Shown: positions 15,829 through 28,310, counted from the first letter of the stretch. The stretch is DNA of 64,000 bases from DASZQY01 sp963843565 (GCA_963843565.1 CAWJKY010000003.1:868001-932000), one strand, 5' to 3'. Notes: generated by a model from the sequence alone, not told the origin. Translations and numbers: made by a program.

Positions 15829-18588
15829 ATGCCCAACAAAATGCTTGTCGATGCCACCCACCCGGAAGAGACCCGGGTCGTGGTCCTTCGCGGCAACCGC
15901 GTCGAGGAATTCGATTTCGAGTCGGCCAGCCGCCGGCAACTTCGCGGCAATATCTATCTAGCCAAGGTTACGCGCGTCGAGCCGTCGCTGCAGGCGGCGT
16001 TCGTCGACTACGGCGGAAACCGCCACGGCTTCCTCGCCTTCTCCGAAATCCACCCGGACTACTACCAGATCCCGGTCGCCGACCGGCAGGCGCTGATCGA
16101 GGCCGAAGAGGCCGAAATGGCCGAGGCGGAAGCGCGCGCAAACGAGCGCGAGAAGCGTGGCCGCCGGCCGCGCGGTTCGGCCGCCAACGCGAAGGCCTCG
16201 GCCGTCAGCGAACCCGCCGAAATCGACAACCAGCCGGATGCAGCGGCCGAGGCCCGTATGGAGGCGGCCGCCGAAGACGGTGCCGAGCCGGCGACGGTCG
16301 AACCGGTCGCGGAAGACGCCGCCAACGACGATACACCCGAATCCGCCGCGGCGACCGGCGAAGCGCCTGAGGCGGTCGCCTCCGGCGAAGACGCCGGCGA
16401 CGTATCCGAACACGACGCCGAGGACGAATCGGGAGGCGAGCACGACGATGACGATGCGCCGACCGCCGACGCCGCGGGCGGGTCGGATGAGTCCGACCAC
16501 GATGACGGCGACGACGAAAGCGAAGGCGAGAACGGCGCGGCCGAGGACCAGATCGAATCGGTGGGCGCCGAGGACGCCATGGAGGAAGTGCCGGAGCGCC
16601 GCCGGCCGCGTGCCCGCCAGTACAAGATCCAGGAAGTCATCAAGCGCCGCCAGGTGCTTCTCGTTCAGGTCGTCAAGGAAGAGCGCGGCAACAAGGGCGC
16701 GGCGCTGACCACCTACCTGTCGCTCGCCGGGCGCTATTCGGTGCTCATGCCCAACACGGCGCGCGGCGGCGGCATCAGCCGCAAGATCACCTCGATCACC
16801 GACCGCAAGCGCCTGAAGCAGGTCGTTTCCGACCTCGAGGTTCCGCCCGGCATGGGCGTGATCCTGCGCACGGCAGGTGCGGCGCGGACCCGGGCCGAGG
16901 TCAAGCGCGACTTCGAATACCTGCTCCGCCTGTGGGAAAACGTGCGCGAACTGACTCTGAAGTCGACCGCGCCGGCGCTGGTCTACGAGGAAGGCTCGCT
17001 CATCAAGCGCTCCATCCGCGACCTCTACAACAAGGACATCGACGAGGTTCTGGTCGCCGGCGACGACGCCTACCGCGAGGCCAAGGACTTCATGCGCATG
17101 CTCATGCCGAGCCATGCCAAGAACGTGAAGCCCTACAAGGAGCCGCAGCCGATCTTCGCGCGCTCCGGCATCGAGGCGCAGCTCGATGCCATGTTCAGCC
17201 CCCAGGTGACGCTGCGCTCGGGCGGCTACATCGTCATCAACCAGACCGAGGCGCTGGTCTCCATCGACGTGAACTCGGGCCGCGCCACGCGCGAGCACAA
17301 CATCGAGGACACGGCGCTGCAGACCAACCTCGAGGCGGTCGACGAGGTCGCCCGCCAGCTGCGCTTGCGCGATCTCGCCGGGCTGGTGGTGATCGACTTC
17401 ATCGACATGGAGGAGAAGCGCAACAACCGTTCGGTCGAGCGTAAGGTCAAGGACGCGCTCAAGAACGACCGGGCGCGCATCCAGGTCGGCCGCATCTCCC
17501 ATTTCGGCCTGCTGGAAATGTCGCGCCAGCGCATCCGCACCGGCGTGGTGGAATCGACCACCTCGGTGTGCCCGACCTGCCAGGGCACCGGCCACGTGCG
17601 GGCACCGGCCTCGGTGGCGCTGCACGTCCTGCGCTCGCTCGAGGACCAGTTGCTCAAGGGCGCCACCCATAACCTCACCATCCGGACGCGCACGCCGGTC
17701 GCCCTCTACATCCTCAACCAGAAGCGCGCCCACCTCGCCGACCTCGAGCAGCGCTTCCATCTGGCCATCACCGTCACCGTCGACGAGACAATCGCCAACG
17801 GCGCCCACTTCGTCATCGAACGGGGCGAGCCGATCGAGATGCGCGAGCCGGCGGCCACGTCGATCACGCCGGCTTCGGTCCTGCCGATCGAGGACGCGCC
17901 CGAGGAGGACGTGGCCGACGTCGAGCTGGAAGAGGAAGACGTTTCCGTTGCCGGCGAAGAAGCCGCCGCCGCCGAGAGCGACGGTGGACCGCGTCGCCGA
18001 CGTCGCCGCCGTGGCCGTCGGGGCGGCAGCGGGGAGCGGCGCGATGAGGCGCGCCCGGCGCCGGTTGCCATGGAAGGCGCCGGCGACGAGAGCGAAGGTG
18101 ACGAAGACGCACCGGTCGTCGCCCGCGACGATCAGGGCGGGGAGTTGGGCGCCGACGGCCAGCCGCGCAAGCGGCGGCGCGGACGGCGCGGCGGACGGCG
18201 CGGACGGCGCGGCCGGGGCGGCGATACCCGTGCGCTCAACGAAACGCCCGGCCGGCCTTCCGACGCGGAGTCGGAGAGTAACTACCCGGACGGCAACTTC
18301 ACGCCGATCTCGGCCGATGACTACGAGATCGACACGACCCCGTCGCTGGACGATGACAAGCCCGGCATGGCGCCGCGGCGCCTCGACGTGGCGACGTTCG
18401 ACGCCGGGCCACCCGACGAAGTCGACACCACGCCGCGTCTCGAGGATGAAGTCAGGCGCGAGAGCGTTTCGACCGGCAAGGCAGCGCCCGACGCCACCCC
18501 GCCCGCCCCTGCCCCGGAACCCGACGACGATAATGCCGCCGATCGCCCCAAGCGCTCCGGCTGGTGGCAGCGGCGCTCGTTCTTCTGA
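15829..18588 (+). CDS. rne: ribonuclease E (Rne/Rng family)
   Basis: 919 residues; the main mRNA-decay and rRNA-processing endonuclease. The S1 domain is split: it starts at NIYLAKVTRVEPSLQAAFVDY, is interrupted by a ~170-residue acidic/Ala insert (about 95-265), and resumes at QVVKEERGNKGAALTTYLSL, a layout known in alphaproteobacteria. The DNase I-like active site has Asp in VSIDVNSG and VVIDFIDM; the Zn-link is CPTCQGTGH. The C-terminal scaffold has Arg-rich RNA-binding blocks (RRRRRRGRRGG) and acidic linkers for degradosome contacts. ATG 15829 is chosen by alignment of the MPNKMLVDATHPEETRVV start. Confidence 0.95.
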   Translation: MPNKMLVDATHPEETRVVVLRGNRVEEFDFESASRRQLRGNIYLAKVTRVEPSLQAAFVDYGGNRHGFLAFSEIHPDYYQIPVADRQALIEAEEAEMAEAEARANEREKRGRRPRGSAANAKASAVSEPAEIDNQPDAAAEARMEAAAEDGAEPATVEPVAEDAANDDTPESAAATGEAPEAVASGEDAGDVSEHDAEDESGGEHDDDDAPTADAAGGSDESDHDDGDDESEGENGAAEDQIESVGAEDAMEEVPERRRPRARQYKIQEVIKRRQVLLVQVVKEERGNKGAALTTYLSLAGRYSVLMPNTARGGGISRKITSITDRKRLKQVVSDLEVPPGMGVILRTAGAARTRAEVKRDFEYLLRLWENVRELTLKSTAPALVYEEGSLIKRSIRDLYNKDIDEVLVAGDDAYREAKDFMRMLMPSHAKNVKPYKEPQPIFARSGIEAQLDAMFSPQVTLRSGGYIVINQTEALVSIDVNSGRATREHNIEDTALQTNLEAVDEVARQLRLRDLAGLVVIDFIDMEEKRNNRSVERKVKDALKNDRARIQVGRISHFGLLEMSRQRIRTGVVESTTSVCPTCQGTGHVRAPASVALHVLRSLEDQLLKGATHNLTIRTRTPVALYILNQKRAHLADLEQRFHLAITVTVDETIANGAHFVIERGEPIEMREPAATSITPASVLPIEDAPEEDVADVELEEEDVSVAGEEAAAAESDGGPRRRRRRRGRRGGSGERRDEARPAPVAMEGAGDESEGDEDAPVVARDDQGGELGADGQPRKRRRGRRGGRRGRRGRGGDTRALNETPGRPSDAESESNYPDGNFTPISADDYEIDTTPSLDDDKPGMAPRRLDVATFDAGPPDEVDTTPRLEDEVRRESVSTGKAAPDATPPAPAPEPDDDNAADRPKRSGWWQRRSFF

Positions 18589-18621
18589 TATGACAAGGGA
18601 CGCGCAACGCCGGGTCGAGCG

Positions 18622-18999
18622 ATGAAGGATTTCCTGCTCCAGGTCTTTACGTGGTGGAACGGCCAGACTCTGGGCACGCGCTTCACCACGTGGCGCAAGG
18701 GCGTCTTCGTCGGCAGCGACGAAGACGGCAATCGCTACTATCGCGACCGCAAGAACACCCGCCGCTGGGTCATCTACAACGGGCTCGCCGATCCTTCGCG
18801 CATCCCGTCCGGCTGGCACGGCTGGATCCACTGGCGTCAGGCCGATCCGCCGCAGGCCTACACGCCGCGCGACTGGGAAAAGCCCCACCAGGCAAATCCG
18901 ACCGGCACCCCCGCCGCCTACCGGCCGCCGGGTTCGGTGCTGCGTGCCACGCCCCGCACGCCGGGCGATTCCGACTACGAGCCGTGGCGGCCTGAGTAG
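18622..18999 (+). CDS. NADH:ubiquinone oxidoreductase subunit NDUFA12 homologue
   Basis: 125 residues matching the alphaproteobacterial/mitochondrial NDUFA12 supernumerary subunit of complex I: an N-terminal amphipathic part, GTRFTTWRKGVFVGSDEDGN, then RRWVIYNGLADPSRIPSGWHGWIH and a Pro/Tyr-rich tail ending DSDYEPW. ATG 18622 is 33 bp after the rne stop. It is not in the nuo operon, which is normal for this subunit. It braces the matrix/membrane arm junction; no redox centre. Confidence 0.93.
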   Translation: MKDFLLQVFTWWNGQTLGTRFTTWRKGVFVGSDEDGNRYYRDRKNTRRWVIYNGLADPSRIPSGWHGWIHWRQADPPQAYTPRDWEKPHQANPTGTPAAYRPPGSVLRATPRTPGDSDYEPWRPE

Positions 19000-19036
19000 G
19001 GCCGCGGCCCTTCAACTCTCCAGCGTGAAATAGCAC

Positions 19037-19058
19037 CGCCGGCCTTTCGGGGCCGGCG
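19037..19058. terminator. hairpin between convergent NDUFA12 and FecR1 genes
   Basis: Perfect 8-bp GC stem CGCCGGCC / GGCCGGCG around a 6-base loop, between converging genes. No T-tract follows on either strand, so termination activity is a guess from position. Confidence 0.35.
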
Positions 19059-19124
19059 CTCGCGCCTATGCGCGTCTGGCGGTGGCAACAAGCGATGCCG
19101 CCCGCCTGAGCATCAGTGGTCGAT

Positions 19125-21979
<2,855 letters not shown>

Positions 21980-22029
21980 ACGCGACGCAACCCAACCCTC
22001 GGCGCGGGGCCCCTTCCCCGCGCGTCAAG

Positions 22030-22063
22030 CCGGACGCTAACATCATCTTTAGAATTCGTTTAC
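22030..22063 (-). promoter_or_regulatory. upstream element shared with FecR2 gene (copy 1)
   Basis: Located 51 bp before the FecR1 start. Without gaps it matches 23211-23244 upstream of FecR2 at 23 of 34 positions. On the minus strand the shared core is GTAAAC, six bases, TAAA, then GATG and TAGCGT. It was probably duplicated with the gene and kept as a promoter or operator. Confidence 0.55.
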
Positions 22064-22235
22064 TGAAAATCTTCGTGATTGGTTAAGGTTTGCGCCCGGT
22101 TAGCGCGCGATCTCGCCCGCTGGCGAAGCGGGCTGTCTCACAACTTTCTGTTGGTTTTAGGCCGGTTGCGCGCCCTGCCCGCGCGCCCCGACGGTCGCCA
22201 TGGCGCGGCGACCGTCACCCCGCGCGTTCCGCGTC

Positions 22236-23165
22236 TCAGCTGGCGCCCTCTTCTGGCGGCGGACACGGGGGCGGAGGCGGCGGCGGAGGTGGTGGCGGCG
22301 GAGGCGGCGGCGGAGGTGGCGGTGGCGGAGGTGGCGCCGGAGGAGGAGGAGGAGGCGGCGGAGGAGGAGGAGGCGCCGGCGGCTCCAAGGGCGGCTGGCG
22401 TGGCGTCGTCGGCTGCAGCGGCTCGTTGACCACCAGGTTGCCGCAAGCCCGCGTGCTGACGCGGAAGCCCGACGCGAAGTTGTTCTGGTTCTGCCGGGCA
22501 AGCGGGAAGAAGCGCTCGATTTGCTTGTTCCGGCGGTAGTGAGTCCTGATCCGTTCGATGTCGGGTGAGCCGCTCGTGATCACCGCGACCCCGCAGGGAT
22601 CCGCATGGATGTCGCAGACCTTCTTCTTCCGCTCGGGATGCGTCGGGTCGATCGGCACCCAACGGCAGATGCGGGTGCTTCCGCTGAACTGGAGGATGCG
22701 CGTCGTGTTCTCGAACGCCCAATTGTTGACGGAAAAATCGAAGACCGTGCCGCGTACGCCGATCGTCGCTGTCGGCGTCACGATCGAATAGGCGCTCTTT
22801 GGGCTGTTGCCGGTGATGAACCGGAAGGCGCCCTTCACCGCGTTGAGGGTGACCTTCTGCGCCGACCCACCGCCCCCGTACACGAAGGCGTCGATGGTCA
22901 TCGACGAGTTAGGCCCGACGATCAGCTTGGTGTTGTCGCGGAAGCGAATCTGCGCCACGCCCGACGGGCCGGTGATGATCCTGTCGCCGGAATAGACGTT
23001 CTGCTTGGCCTGAAGGGTCTGCCTCCCGGTGGCGCCGTCAACCTGGGAGGATTGCACGACTGCGATCGCGGTGCCGCTTGGCTGTGCGGCGATGGCCGGC
23101 GTCAGTCCCCCGAGTGCAAACGCAAATACTGTGGCCGGCAACCCGGCAAAACGCAGCTGATACAT
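22236..23165 (-). CDS. secreted FecR-domain protein with Pro-rich tail (paralogue 2)
   Basis: 309 residues: signal peptide (VFAFALGGLTPAIAA), FecR domain with the same motifs as its neighbour (RFRDNTKLIVGPNSSMTIDAF, TATIGVRGTVFDFSV), a cysteine-bearing segment (TRICRWVP, KVCDIHADPCGV, TRACGNLVVNEPL) and a tail of nearly pure proline broken by single alanines, ending CPPPEEGAS. The tail lacks the HPHPNP repeats of paralogue 1. No sigma factor, TonB receptor or membrane helix accompanies it, so it is not a FecR anti-sigma protein in the usual sense. The FecR fold here is probably a secreted structural or ligand-binding module. Confidence 0.82.
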   Translation of the reverse strand: MYQLRFAGLPATVFAFALGGLTPAIAAQPSGTAIAVVQSSQVDGATGRQTLQAKQNVYSGDRIITGPSGVAQIRFRDNTKLIVGPNSSMTIDAFVYGGGGSAQKVTLNAVKGAFRFITGNSPKSAYSIVTPTATIGVRGTVFDFSVNNWAFENTTRILQFSGSTRICRWVPIDPTHPERKKKVCDIHADPCGVAVITSGSPDIERIRTHYRRNKQIERFFPLARQNQNNFASGFRVSTRACGNLVVNEPLQPTTPRQPPLEPPAPPPPPPPPPPPPAPPPPPPPPPPPPPPPPPPPPPPPCPPPEEGAS

Positions 23166-23210
23166 GACGCAACTCGACCCTTACAGCGGGAACAACAGCC
23201 CCATCTCGGG

Positions 23211-23244
23211 TCGAACGCTAGCATCGGATTTACCGGTTGTTTAC
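23211..23244 (-). promoter_or_regulatory. upstream element shared with FecR1 gene (copy 2)
   Basis: Located 46 bp before the FecR2 start; partner of 22030-22063 (23 of 34 positions identical, no gaps). The third paralogue at 23341 has no such element in its upstream region. Confidence 0.5.
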
Positions 23245-23340
23245 CCGGATTGGTGACGTCTGGTTAACGATGGCGGGATTGTGCGCGCCGCCGCCTGCCG
23301 CCCAAACAGGATCGATTTGGTCGCTTCGGAGTTGTGCCCC

Positions 23341-23754
23341 CTATCCGCGCACGCCGATCGTCGCCGTCGGTGTGGTCACCGTGTAGGCGTCCTTGGGGCT
23401 CTTGCCGGTGATGAACCGGAAGGCGCCGCGCACCGCGTTGATGTTGATCTTGCGGGCGGTGTCGCCTTGGAAGATGAAGGCGTCGATGACCATCATCGAA
23501 TTGGGCCCGACGATGAGCTTGGTGTCGTCGCGGAACTTGACCTGCGCCTGGCCACTTGGCCCGGTCGTGATGTGGTCGCCCGAATAGACCGGCCCGCTCT
23601 GGACGAGGACGCGCTTGCCGGTCTGGCCGTCGGCTTCCGTCGCCTGCACCACCGCGATGACGATTCCGCTGGGTCCGGCCGCTTCCGTGGGGAGCGCCAC
23701 AATCGCCAGAGAACCCATTGCAATTGCTGCGGAAATCAGCCTGCGCACGTGCAT
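23341..23754 (-). CDS. short FecR-domain paralogue 3, ends inside the domain
   Basis: 137 residues: signal peptide (MHVRRLISAAIAMGSLAIVA), then a FecR domain clearly related to the two downstream paralogues (DGQTGKRVLVQSGPVYSGDH, VGPNSMMVIDAFIF, AFRFITGKSPKDAYTV). A TAG follows directly after TATIGVRG, where the other two continue with TVFD and ~100 more residues. Nothing homologous to the missing part is left in the 175 bp downstream. It may be a truncated, decaying copy or a naturally minimal secreted FecR domain. ATG 23754 is preferred; longer readings upstream lack a signal peptide. Confidence 0.65.
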   Translation of the reverse strand: MHVRRLISAAIAMGSLAIVALPTEAAGPSGIVIAVVQATEADGQTGKRVLVQSGPVYSGDHITTGPSGQAQVKFRDDTKLIVGPNSMMVIDAFIFQGDTARKININAVRGAFRFITGKSPKDAYTVTTPTATIGVRG

Positions 23755-24361
23755 CGCGATCCTCCCGTCCAGCAGCTGCCCCGCCTCCGGTGCAAGCGCC
23801 CAAGTGTAGCACCGTCGACAAATTCTTAACGCTGATTCTTGTGGCACGCTGGCAACAATGCCGGCCGAGCCCCCGCAATCCCTCGCCCGCAAGCGGCCTG
23901 GATTTTCCCCTCTATTCAGCGGAGCACGTTTCCGTCGTGGCTCAAGGGGTTTTTTTGCCGGTCGTTGCGTTGACGCTCGAATCCGACTCGGCATAGCGTC
24001 ACCGAAGCGTCACGTTTGGTGCCGCGGGGCGTGTTTCCAGGCCCCAGTCCAAATCTGAAAATGTAGAGTCGTGGAGGCTCGTCGCGGGCGTTCAGCCTTG
24101 ATCGCGAGGAAGGGATGTTTGTCCCCTTTTTCGACCATAGATCAGGGTGGAACACCCCAACGAAGCCGCTGACAAGACGCCCGGAGTAACCTATATTTAG
24201 TGGTTCGGGCTGAGAATGGCACAAGAGCTGGGGATCAACCCCCGCCAATGTGCTTCAAACAGAGCGGGACCACGCCGGCAGCCACGGCGAATCCCATTGG
24301 TTTTGTTTCGCGCCTCGGATGACGGCGCGGATCGAATTTTGAAGGTCGGGGCACGAAGAAC
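23755..24361. other. intergenic region before nrdJ
   Basis: About 600 bp between the divergent FecR3 and nrdJ genes with no convincing gene. It should hold promoters for both. An AT-rich patch CTATATTTAG (24191-24200) is only a weak match to an NrdR box. I see no cobalamin-riboswitch B12 box, although the enzyme needs B12. Confidence 0.4.
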
Positions 24362-27300
24362 ATGCGGATCGAGCGGCGCTACACGAAGGCTGGCCAGTCG
24401 GCTTACGATGGCATCGAGTTCCGGACGACCAAGAGCGAGATCAAGAACCCGGACGGGTCGGTGGTTTTCCGCCTCGACGGCGTCCAGGTCCCCGCGTCGT
24501 GGAGCCAGGTCGCCAGCGACATCCTCGCCCAGAAGTATTTCCGCAAGGCGGGCGTGCCGGCGCGGCTGAAGCGCGTCGAGGAGAACAGCGTCCCCTCCTG
24601 GCTGTGGCGCTCCGTCCCTGACGAGGAAGCGCTCGCCGAGCTGCCCGACGCCGAGCGCTCGACCTCCGAGATCGACGCGCGCCAGGTGTTCGACCGGCTC
24701 GCCGGCACCTGGACCTACTGGGGGTGGAAGGGCGGCTACTTCGCCGACGAGGAGTCGGCCCGCGCCTTCTTCGACGAGTTGCGCTTCATGCTGGCCGCCC
24801 AGAAGGCGGCGCCGAACTCGCCGCAGTGGTTCAACACCGGCCTGCACTGGGCCTACGGCATCGACGGTCCGAGCCAGGGCCACTTCTACGTCGACCACAA
24901 GACCGGCGTCGTGCGGGCCTCCGAGACGGCCTACGAGCACCCGCAGCCGCACGCCTGCTTCATCCAGGGCATCGAGGACGACCTCGTCAACGAGGGCGGC
25001 ATCATGGACCTGTGGGTGCGCGAGGCGCGCCTGTTCAAGTACGGCTCGGGCACCGGCTCGAACTTCTCGCGGCTCAGGGGCGAAGGCGAGAAGCTGTCCG
25101 GCGGCGGCAAGTCGTCGGGCCTGATGAGCTTCCTGAAGATCGGCGATCGCGCCGCCGGCGCCATCAAGTCGGGCGGCACCACGCGGCGCGCCGCCAAGAT
25201 GGTGGTGGTCGACGCCGACCATCCCGACATCGAGCAGTACATCAACTGGAAGGTGCGCGAGGAGCAGAAGGTCGCGGCGCTGGTCACCGGCTCGCGCATC
25301 GTCGCCCAGCACCTGAAGGCGATCATGAAGGCCTGCGTCAACTGCGACGGGCCTGGCGATTCGTGCTTCAACCCGCTCAAGAACCCGGCGCTGAAGCGCG
25401 AGGTGCGCGCCGCCCGCAAGGCCCAGGTGCCGCAGAACTACATCCTGCGCGTCATCCAGTTCGCCAGGCAGGGCTACACCGATATCGACTTCCCGATCTA
25501 CGACACCGACTGGGATTCGGAAGCCTACCTGACGGTCTCCGGCCAGAACTCCAACAACTCGGTGCGCGTCACCGACGATTTCCTGCGCGCCGTCGAAAAG
25601 GGCGAGAACTGGAACCTGATCGGCCGCACCACCGGCAAGGTCACCAAGACGCTCGATGCCCGCGAACTGTGGGAAGACATCGGCAACGCCGCATGGCAGT
25701 CGGCCGATCCCGGCATCCAGTTCCACACCACCATCAACGACTGGCACACGTGCTCGGCGTCGGGGGCGATCCGCGCTTCCAATCCGTGCTCGGAGTACAT
25801 GTTCCTCGACGACACGGCGTGCAATCTCGCCTCGCTGAACCTTCTCCAGTTCCGCAACGCCGACAAGACGTTCGACGTCGATGCCTTCGAGCACGCGGTG
25901 CGGCTGTGGACCGTGGTCCTCGAGATTTCGGTGATGATGGCGCAGTTCCCGGCCCGCCGGATCGCGCAGTTGTCCTACGACTACCGCACGCTCGGCCTCG
26001 GCTACGCCAATATCGGCGGCCTGCTGATGTCGTCGGGCATCCCGTACGATTCGGACGGCGGCCGCGCCATGGCTGCCGCCATCACGGCGCTGATGACCGG
26101 CGTCGCCTACGCAACGTCGGCCGAAATGGCCGGCGAGCTCGGTCCCTTCCGCCACTTCGAGCGGAATCGTTCGCCCATGCTGCGCGTCATGCGCAACCAT
26201 CGTCGCGCCGCGCGCGGCGAAAGCACCGGCTACGAGGGGCTGCACACCAACCCGGTGCCGCTCGACGGCGGCGCCTGCCCCGAGGCGCGCCTCGTCCTCC
26301 ATGCCCGCGCGGCGTGGGACAAGGCCGTCTCGCTCGGCGAGGCCAACGGCTACCGCAACGCCCAGGCGACCGTGATCGCGCCGACCGGCACGATCGGCCT
26401 GGTCATGGATTGCGACACCACCGGCATCGAGCCGGACTTCGCGCTGGTCAAGTTCAAGAAGCTCGCCGGCGGCGGCTACTGGAAGATCATCAACCGCGCG
26501 GTGCCCGAGGCGCTGCGCGTGCTCGGCTACCGGCCGAACGAGATTGCCGAGATGGAGACCTACGCGGTCGGCCACGGCTCGCTCAAGGACGCGCCGGCGA
26601 TCAACCACGCCACCCTCACCGCCAAGGGCTTCACGGCGGAGGTGCTGGAGAAGCTCGAGGCGGGGCTGGCCACCGCCTTCGACATCAAGTTCGCCTTCAA
26701 CAAGTGGGCGCTCGGCGAGGACTTCCTGAAGGGTCTCGGGATCAGCGACGAGCAGCTTTCCGATCCCGCCTTCGATCTGCTTGCCCACCTCGGCTTCTCG
26801 AAGAAGGACGTCGAGGCGGCCAATCTCCATTGCTGTGGCGCCATGACCCTGGAGGGTGCCCCGCACCTGAAGTCCGAGCACTATCCGGTGTTCGATTGCG
26901 CCAACCCGTGCGGCCGTCTCGGCAAGCGCTTCCTGTCGGTCGACAGCCACATCAAGATGATGGCGGCGGCGCAGCCGTTCATCTCCGGCGCGATCTCCAA
27001 GACGATCAACATGCAGAACGACGCCACCGTCGAGGACTGCAAGAACGCCTACATGACCTCGTGGAAGCTGGCGCTGAAGGCCAACGCGCTCTACCGCGAC
27101 GGCTCCAAGCTCTCCCAGCCGCTCAACTCTCAGATCCTCGCCGACGACGAGGACGACGCGGAAGACGCGGTGGCCGAGCTGATGGCCAAGCCCGCCGCCG
27201 CCCGCGCCGAACAGGTTGCCGAGCGTCTGGTCGAGCGGATCGTCGAAAAGGTCGTGCGCGAGCGCGAGCGCATGCCGAACCGGCGCAAGGGCTACACCCA

Positions 27301-28171
27301 GAAGGCCAAGATCGGCGGCCACACCGTCTTCCTGCGCACCGGCGAATACGACGACGGACGGCTGGGCGAGATCTTCCTCGACATGAACAAGGAGGGCTCC
27401 GCGCTCCGGGCGTTCATCAACAACTTCGCGATCTCGGTCTCCCTCGGCCTGCAGTACGGCGTGCCGCTCGACGAGTATGTCGATGCGTTCACCTTCACCA
27501 AGTTCGAGCCAGCCGGCTTCGTGCAGGGCAACGACCAGATCAAGAACGCCACCTCGATCCTCGACTACGTCTTCCGCGAGCTGGCGATCTCCTATCTCGA
27601 CCGCCACGACCTCGCCCACGTCAATCCGAACGACCCCAACGCAGGCGGCTACGACGAAAGCCGGACGCCGCCGGAGGCCGCCGTGTCGCACGGTCTGGTG
27701 CGCGGCCGGCGCCCGCAGTTGGTCGAGCACGCGCCGGCGACGCGCGGTGGCGGGGCCGCGGGCGAGACGATCGCCTCCGCCCGTCCCCGTGAGGCGAGCG
27801 ACCCGGCGTCCGGTGCGGCGACTGCCCGCGCCAGCAACGTCACCACCCTCGGTGCCACGGCGCTGAAGCAGCGCGAAGCCGTCGAGACGCAGATCCGCGC
27901 CGGCCTGGCGGAGCTCGCCCAGCCGGTCCAGAAGCCGAAGGCCGAAGCCGCCCGGGCGGAAACCAGGGCCGACGCCGGCCTCGCCTTCAAGCCGGCCGGC
28001 GCCAACGCCGCCGCCAAATCAGAGGGCCCGTCAAAGGCGGAACGTTCGGCTGCGGCGCGCATCGCCGGCTATCAGGGCGACGCCTGCCCCGAGTGCGGGA
28101 ACTTCACGCTGGTCCGCAACGGCACCTGTTTGAAGTGCGACACCTGCGGTTCTACGACGGGGTGCAGTTAG
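24362..28171 (+). CDS. nrdJ: adenosylcobalamin-dependent (class II) ribonucleotide reductase
   Basis: 1269 residues; reduces ribonucleotides using a B12-derived radical, independent of oxygen. Visible core motifs: the SPQWFNTGL entry region, CFIQGIEDD, the NPCSEYMFLDDTACNLASLNL segment carrying the N-x-C-x-E catalytic triad, and APTGTIG. It is the long form with a C-terminal region (about 930-1269) that includes TSCPD-like sequence (FINNFAISVSLGLQYGVPLDEY) and a terminal zinc-ribbon-like cluster (CPECGNF, CLKCDTCGSTTGC) whose cysteines may re-reduce the active site. No nrdAB is in the window. A strong intrinsic terminator follows. Confidence 0.96.
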   Translation: MRIERRYTKAGQSAYDGIEFRTTKSEIKNPDGSVVFRLDGVQVPASWSQVASDILAQKYFRKAGVPARLKRVEENSVPSWLWRSVPDEEALAELPDAERSTSEIDARQVFDRLAGTWTYWGWKGGYFADEESARAFFDELRFMLAAQKAAPNSPQWFNTGLHWAYGIDGPSQGHFYVDHKTGVVRASETAYEHPQPHACFIQGIEDDLVNEGGIMDLWVREARLFKYGSGTGSNFSRLRGEGEKLSGGGKSSGLMSFLKIGDRAAGAIKSGGTTRRAAKMVVVDADHPDIEQYINWKVREEQKVAALVTGSRIVAQHLKAIMKACVNCDGPGDSCFNPLKNPALKREVRAARKAQVPQNYILRVIQFARQGYTDIDFPIYDTDWDSEAYLTVSGQNSNNSVRVTDDFLRAVEKGENWNLIGRTTGKVTKTLDARELWEDIGNAAWQSADPGIQFHTTINDWHTCSASGAIRASNPCSEYMFLDDTACNLASLNLLQFRNADKTFDVDAFEHAVRLWTVVLEISVMMAQFPARRIAQLSYDYRTLGLGYANIGGLLMSSGIPYDSDGGRAMAAAITALMTGVAYATSAEMAGELGPFRHFERNRSPMLRVMRNHRRAARGESTGYEGLHTNPVPLDGGACPEARLVLHARAAWDKAVSLGEANGYRNAQATVIAPTGTIGLVMDCDTTGIEPDFALVKFKKLAGGGYWKIINRAVPEALRVLGYRPNEIAEMETYAVGHGSLKDAPAINHATLTAKGFTAEVLEKLEAGLATAFDIKFAFNKWALGEDFLKGLGISDEQLSDPAFDLLAHLGFSKKDVEAANLHCCGAMTLEGAPHLKSEHYPVFDCANPCGRLGKRFLSVDSHIKMMAAAQPFISGAISKTINMQNDATVEDCKNAYMTSWKLALKANALYRDGSKLSQPLNSQILADDEDDAEDAVAELMAKPAAARAEQVAERLVERIVEKVVRERERMPNRRKGYTQKAKIGGHTVFLRTGEYDDGRLGEIFLDMNKEGSALRAFINNFAISVSLGLQYGVPLDEYVDAFTFTKFEPAGFVQGNDQIKNATSILDYVFRELAISYLDRHDLAHVNPNDPNAGGYDESRTPPEAAVSHGLVRGRRPQLVEHAPATRGGGAAGETIASARPREASDPASGAATARASNVTTLGATALKQREAVETQIRAGLAELAQPVQKPKAEAARAETRADAGLAFKPAGANAAAKSEGPSKAERSAAARIAGYQGDACPECGNFTLVRNGTCLKCDTCGSTTGCS

Positions 28172-28198
28172 GCAATCCATCTCACCGACGGAATGACG

Positions 28199-28227
28199 AA
28201 GGGCCGGTCTCACGACCGGCCCTTTTT
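28199..28227 (+). terminator. intrinsic terminator of nrdJ
   Basis: Perfect 11-bp stem AAGGGCCGGTC / GACCGGCCCTT around loop TCAC, running into a T5 tract, 28 bp after the nrdJ stop. Confidence 0.93.
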
Positions 28228-28261
28228 GTTTGGGCGTGTCGCGGCCTCCACTCCCCTCCCC

Positions 28262-28310
28262 GTCATCACCGGCCTTGAGCCGGTGATCCAGGCCATGACG
28301 GTGCAAGCGC
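28262..28310. repeat. palindromic repeat, unit A copy 1
   Basis: CATCACCGGCCTTGAGCCGG and following GTGATCCAGGCCATGACG form a foldable dyad. Near-identical copies lie at 28573-28621 and, with an insertion, at 29017-29081. Such palindromes are dispersed in many Rhizobiales genomes. Confidence 0.75.

Noticed and set aside
22236..23165. FecR2 as an anti-sigma regulator of iron uptake
   Set aside because: It has a signal peptide, no cytoplasmic anti-sigma part, no membrane helix, and no FecI/FecA-like neighbours.
23755..24361. Cobalamin riboswitch or clear NrdR box before nrdJ
   Set aside because: No B12-box core found; the AT-rich patch at 24188-24205 matches an NrdR box only weakly.
24197..27730. 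Long minus-strand frame antisense to nrdJ
   Set aside because: nrdJ is unmistakable by motifs on the plus strand; the antisense frame is a GC-rich shadow without recognisable sequence or start signal.
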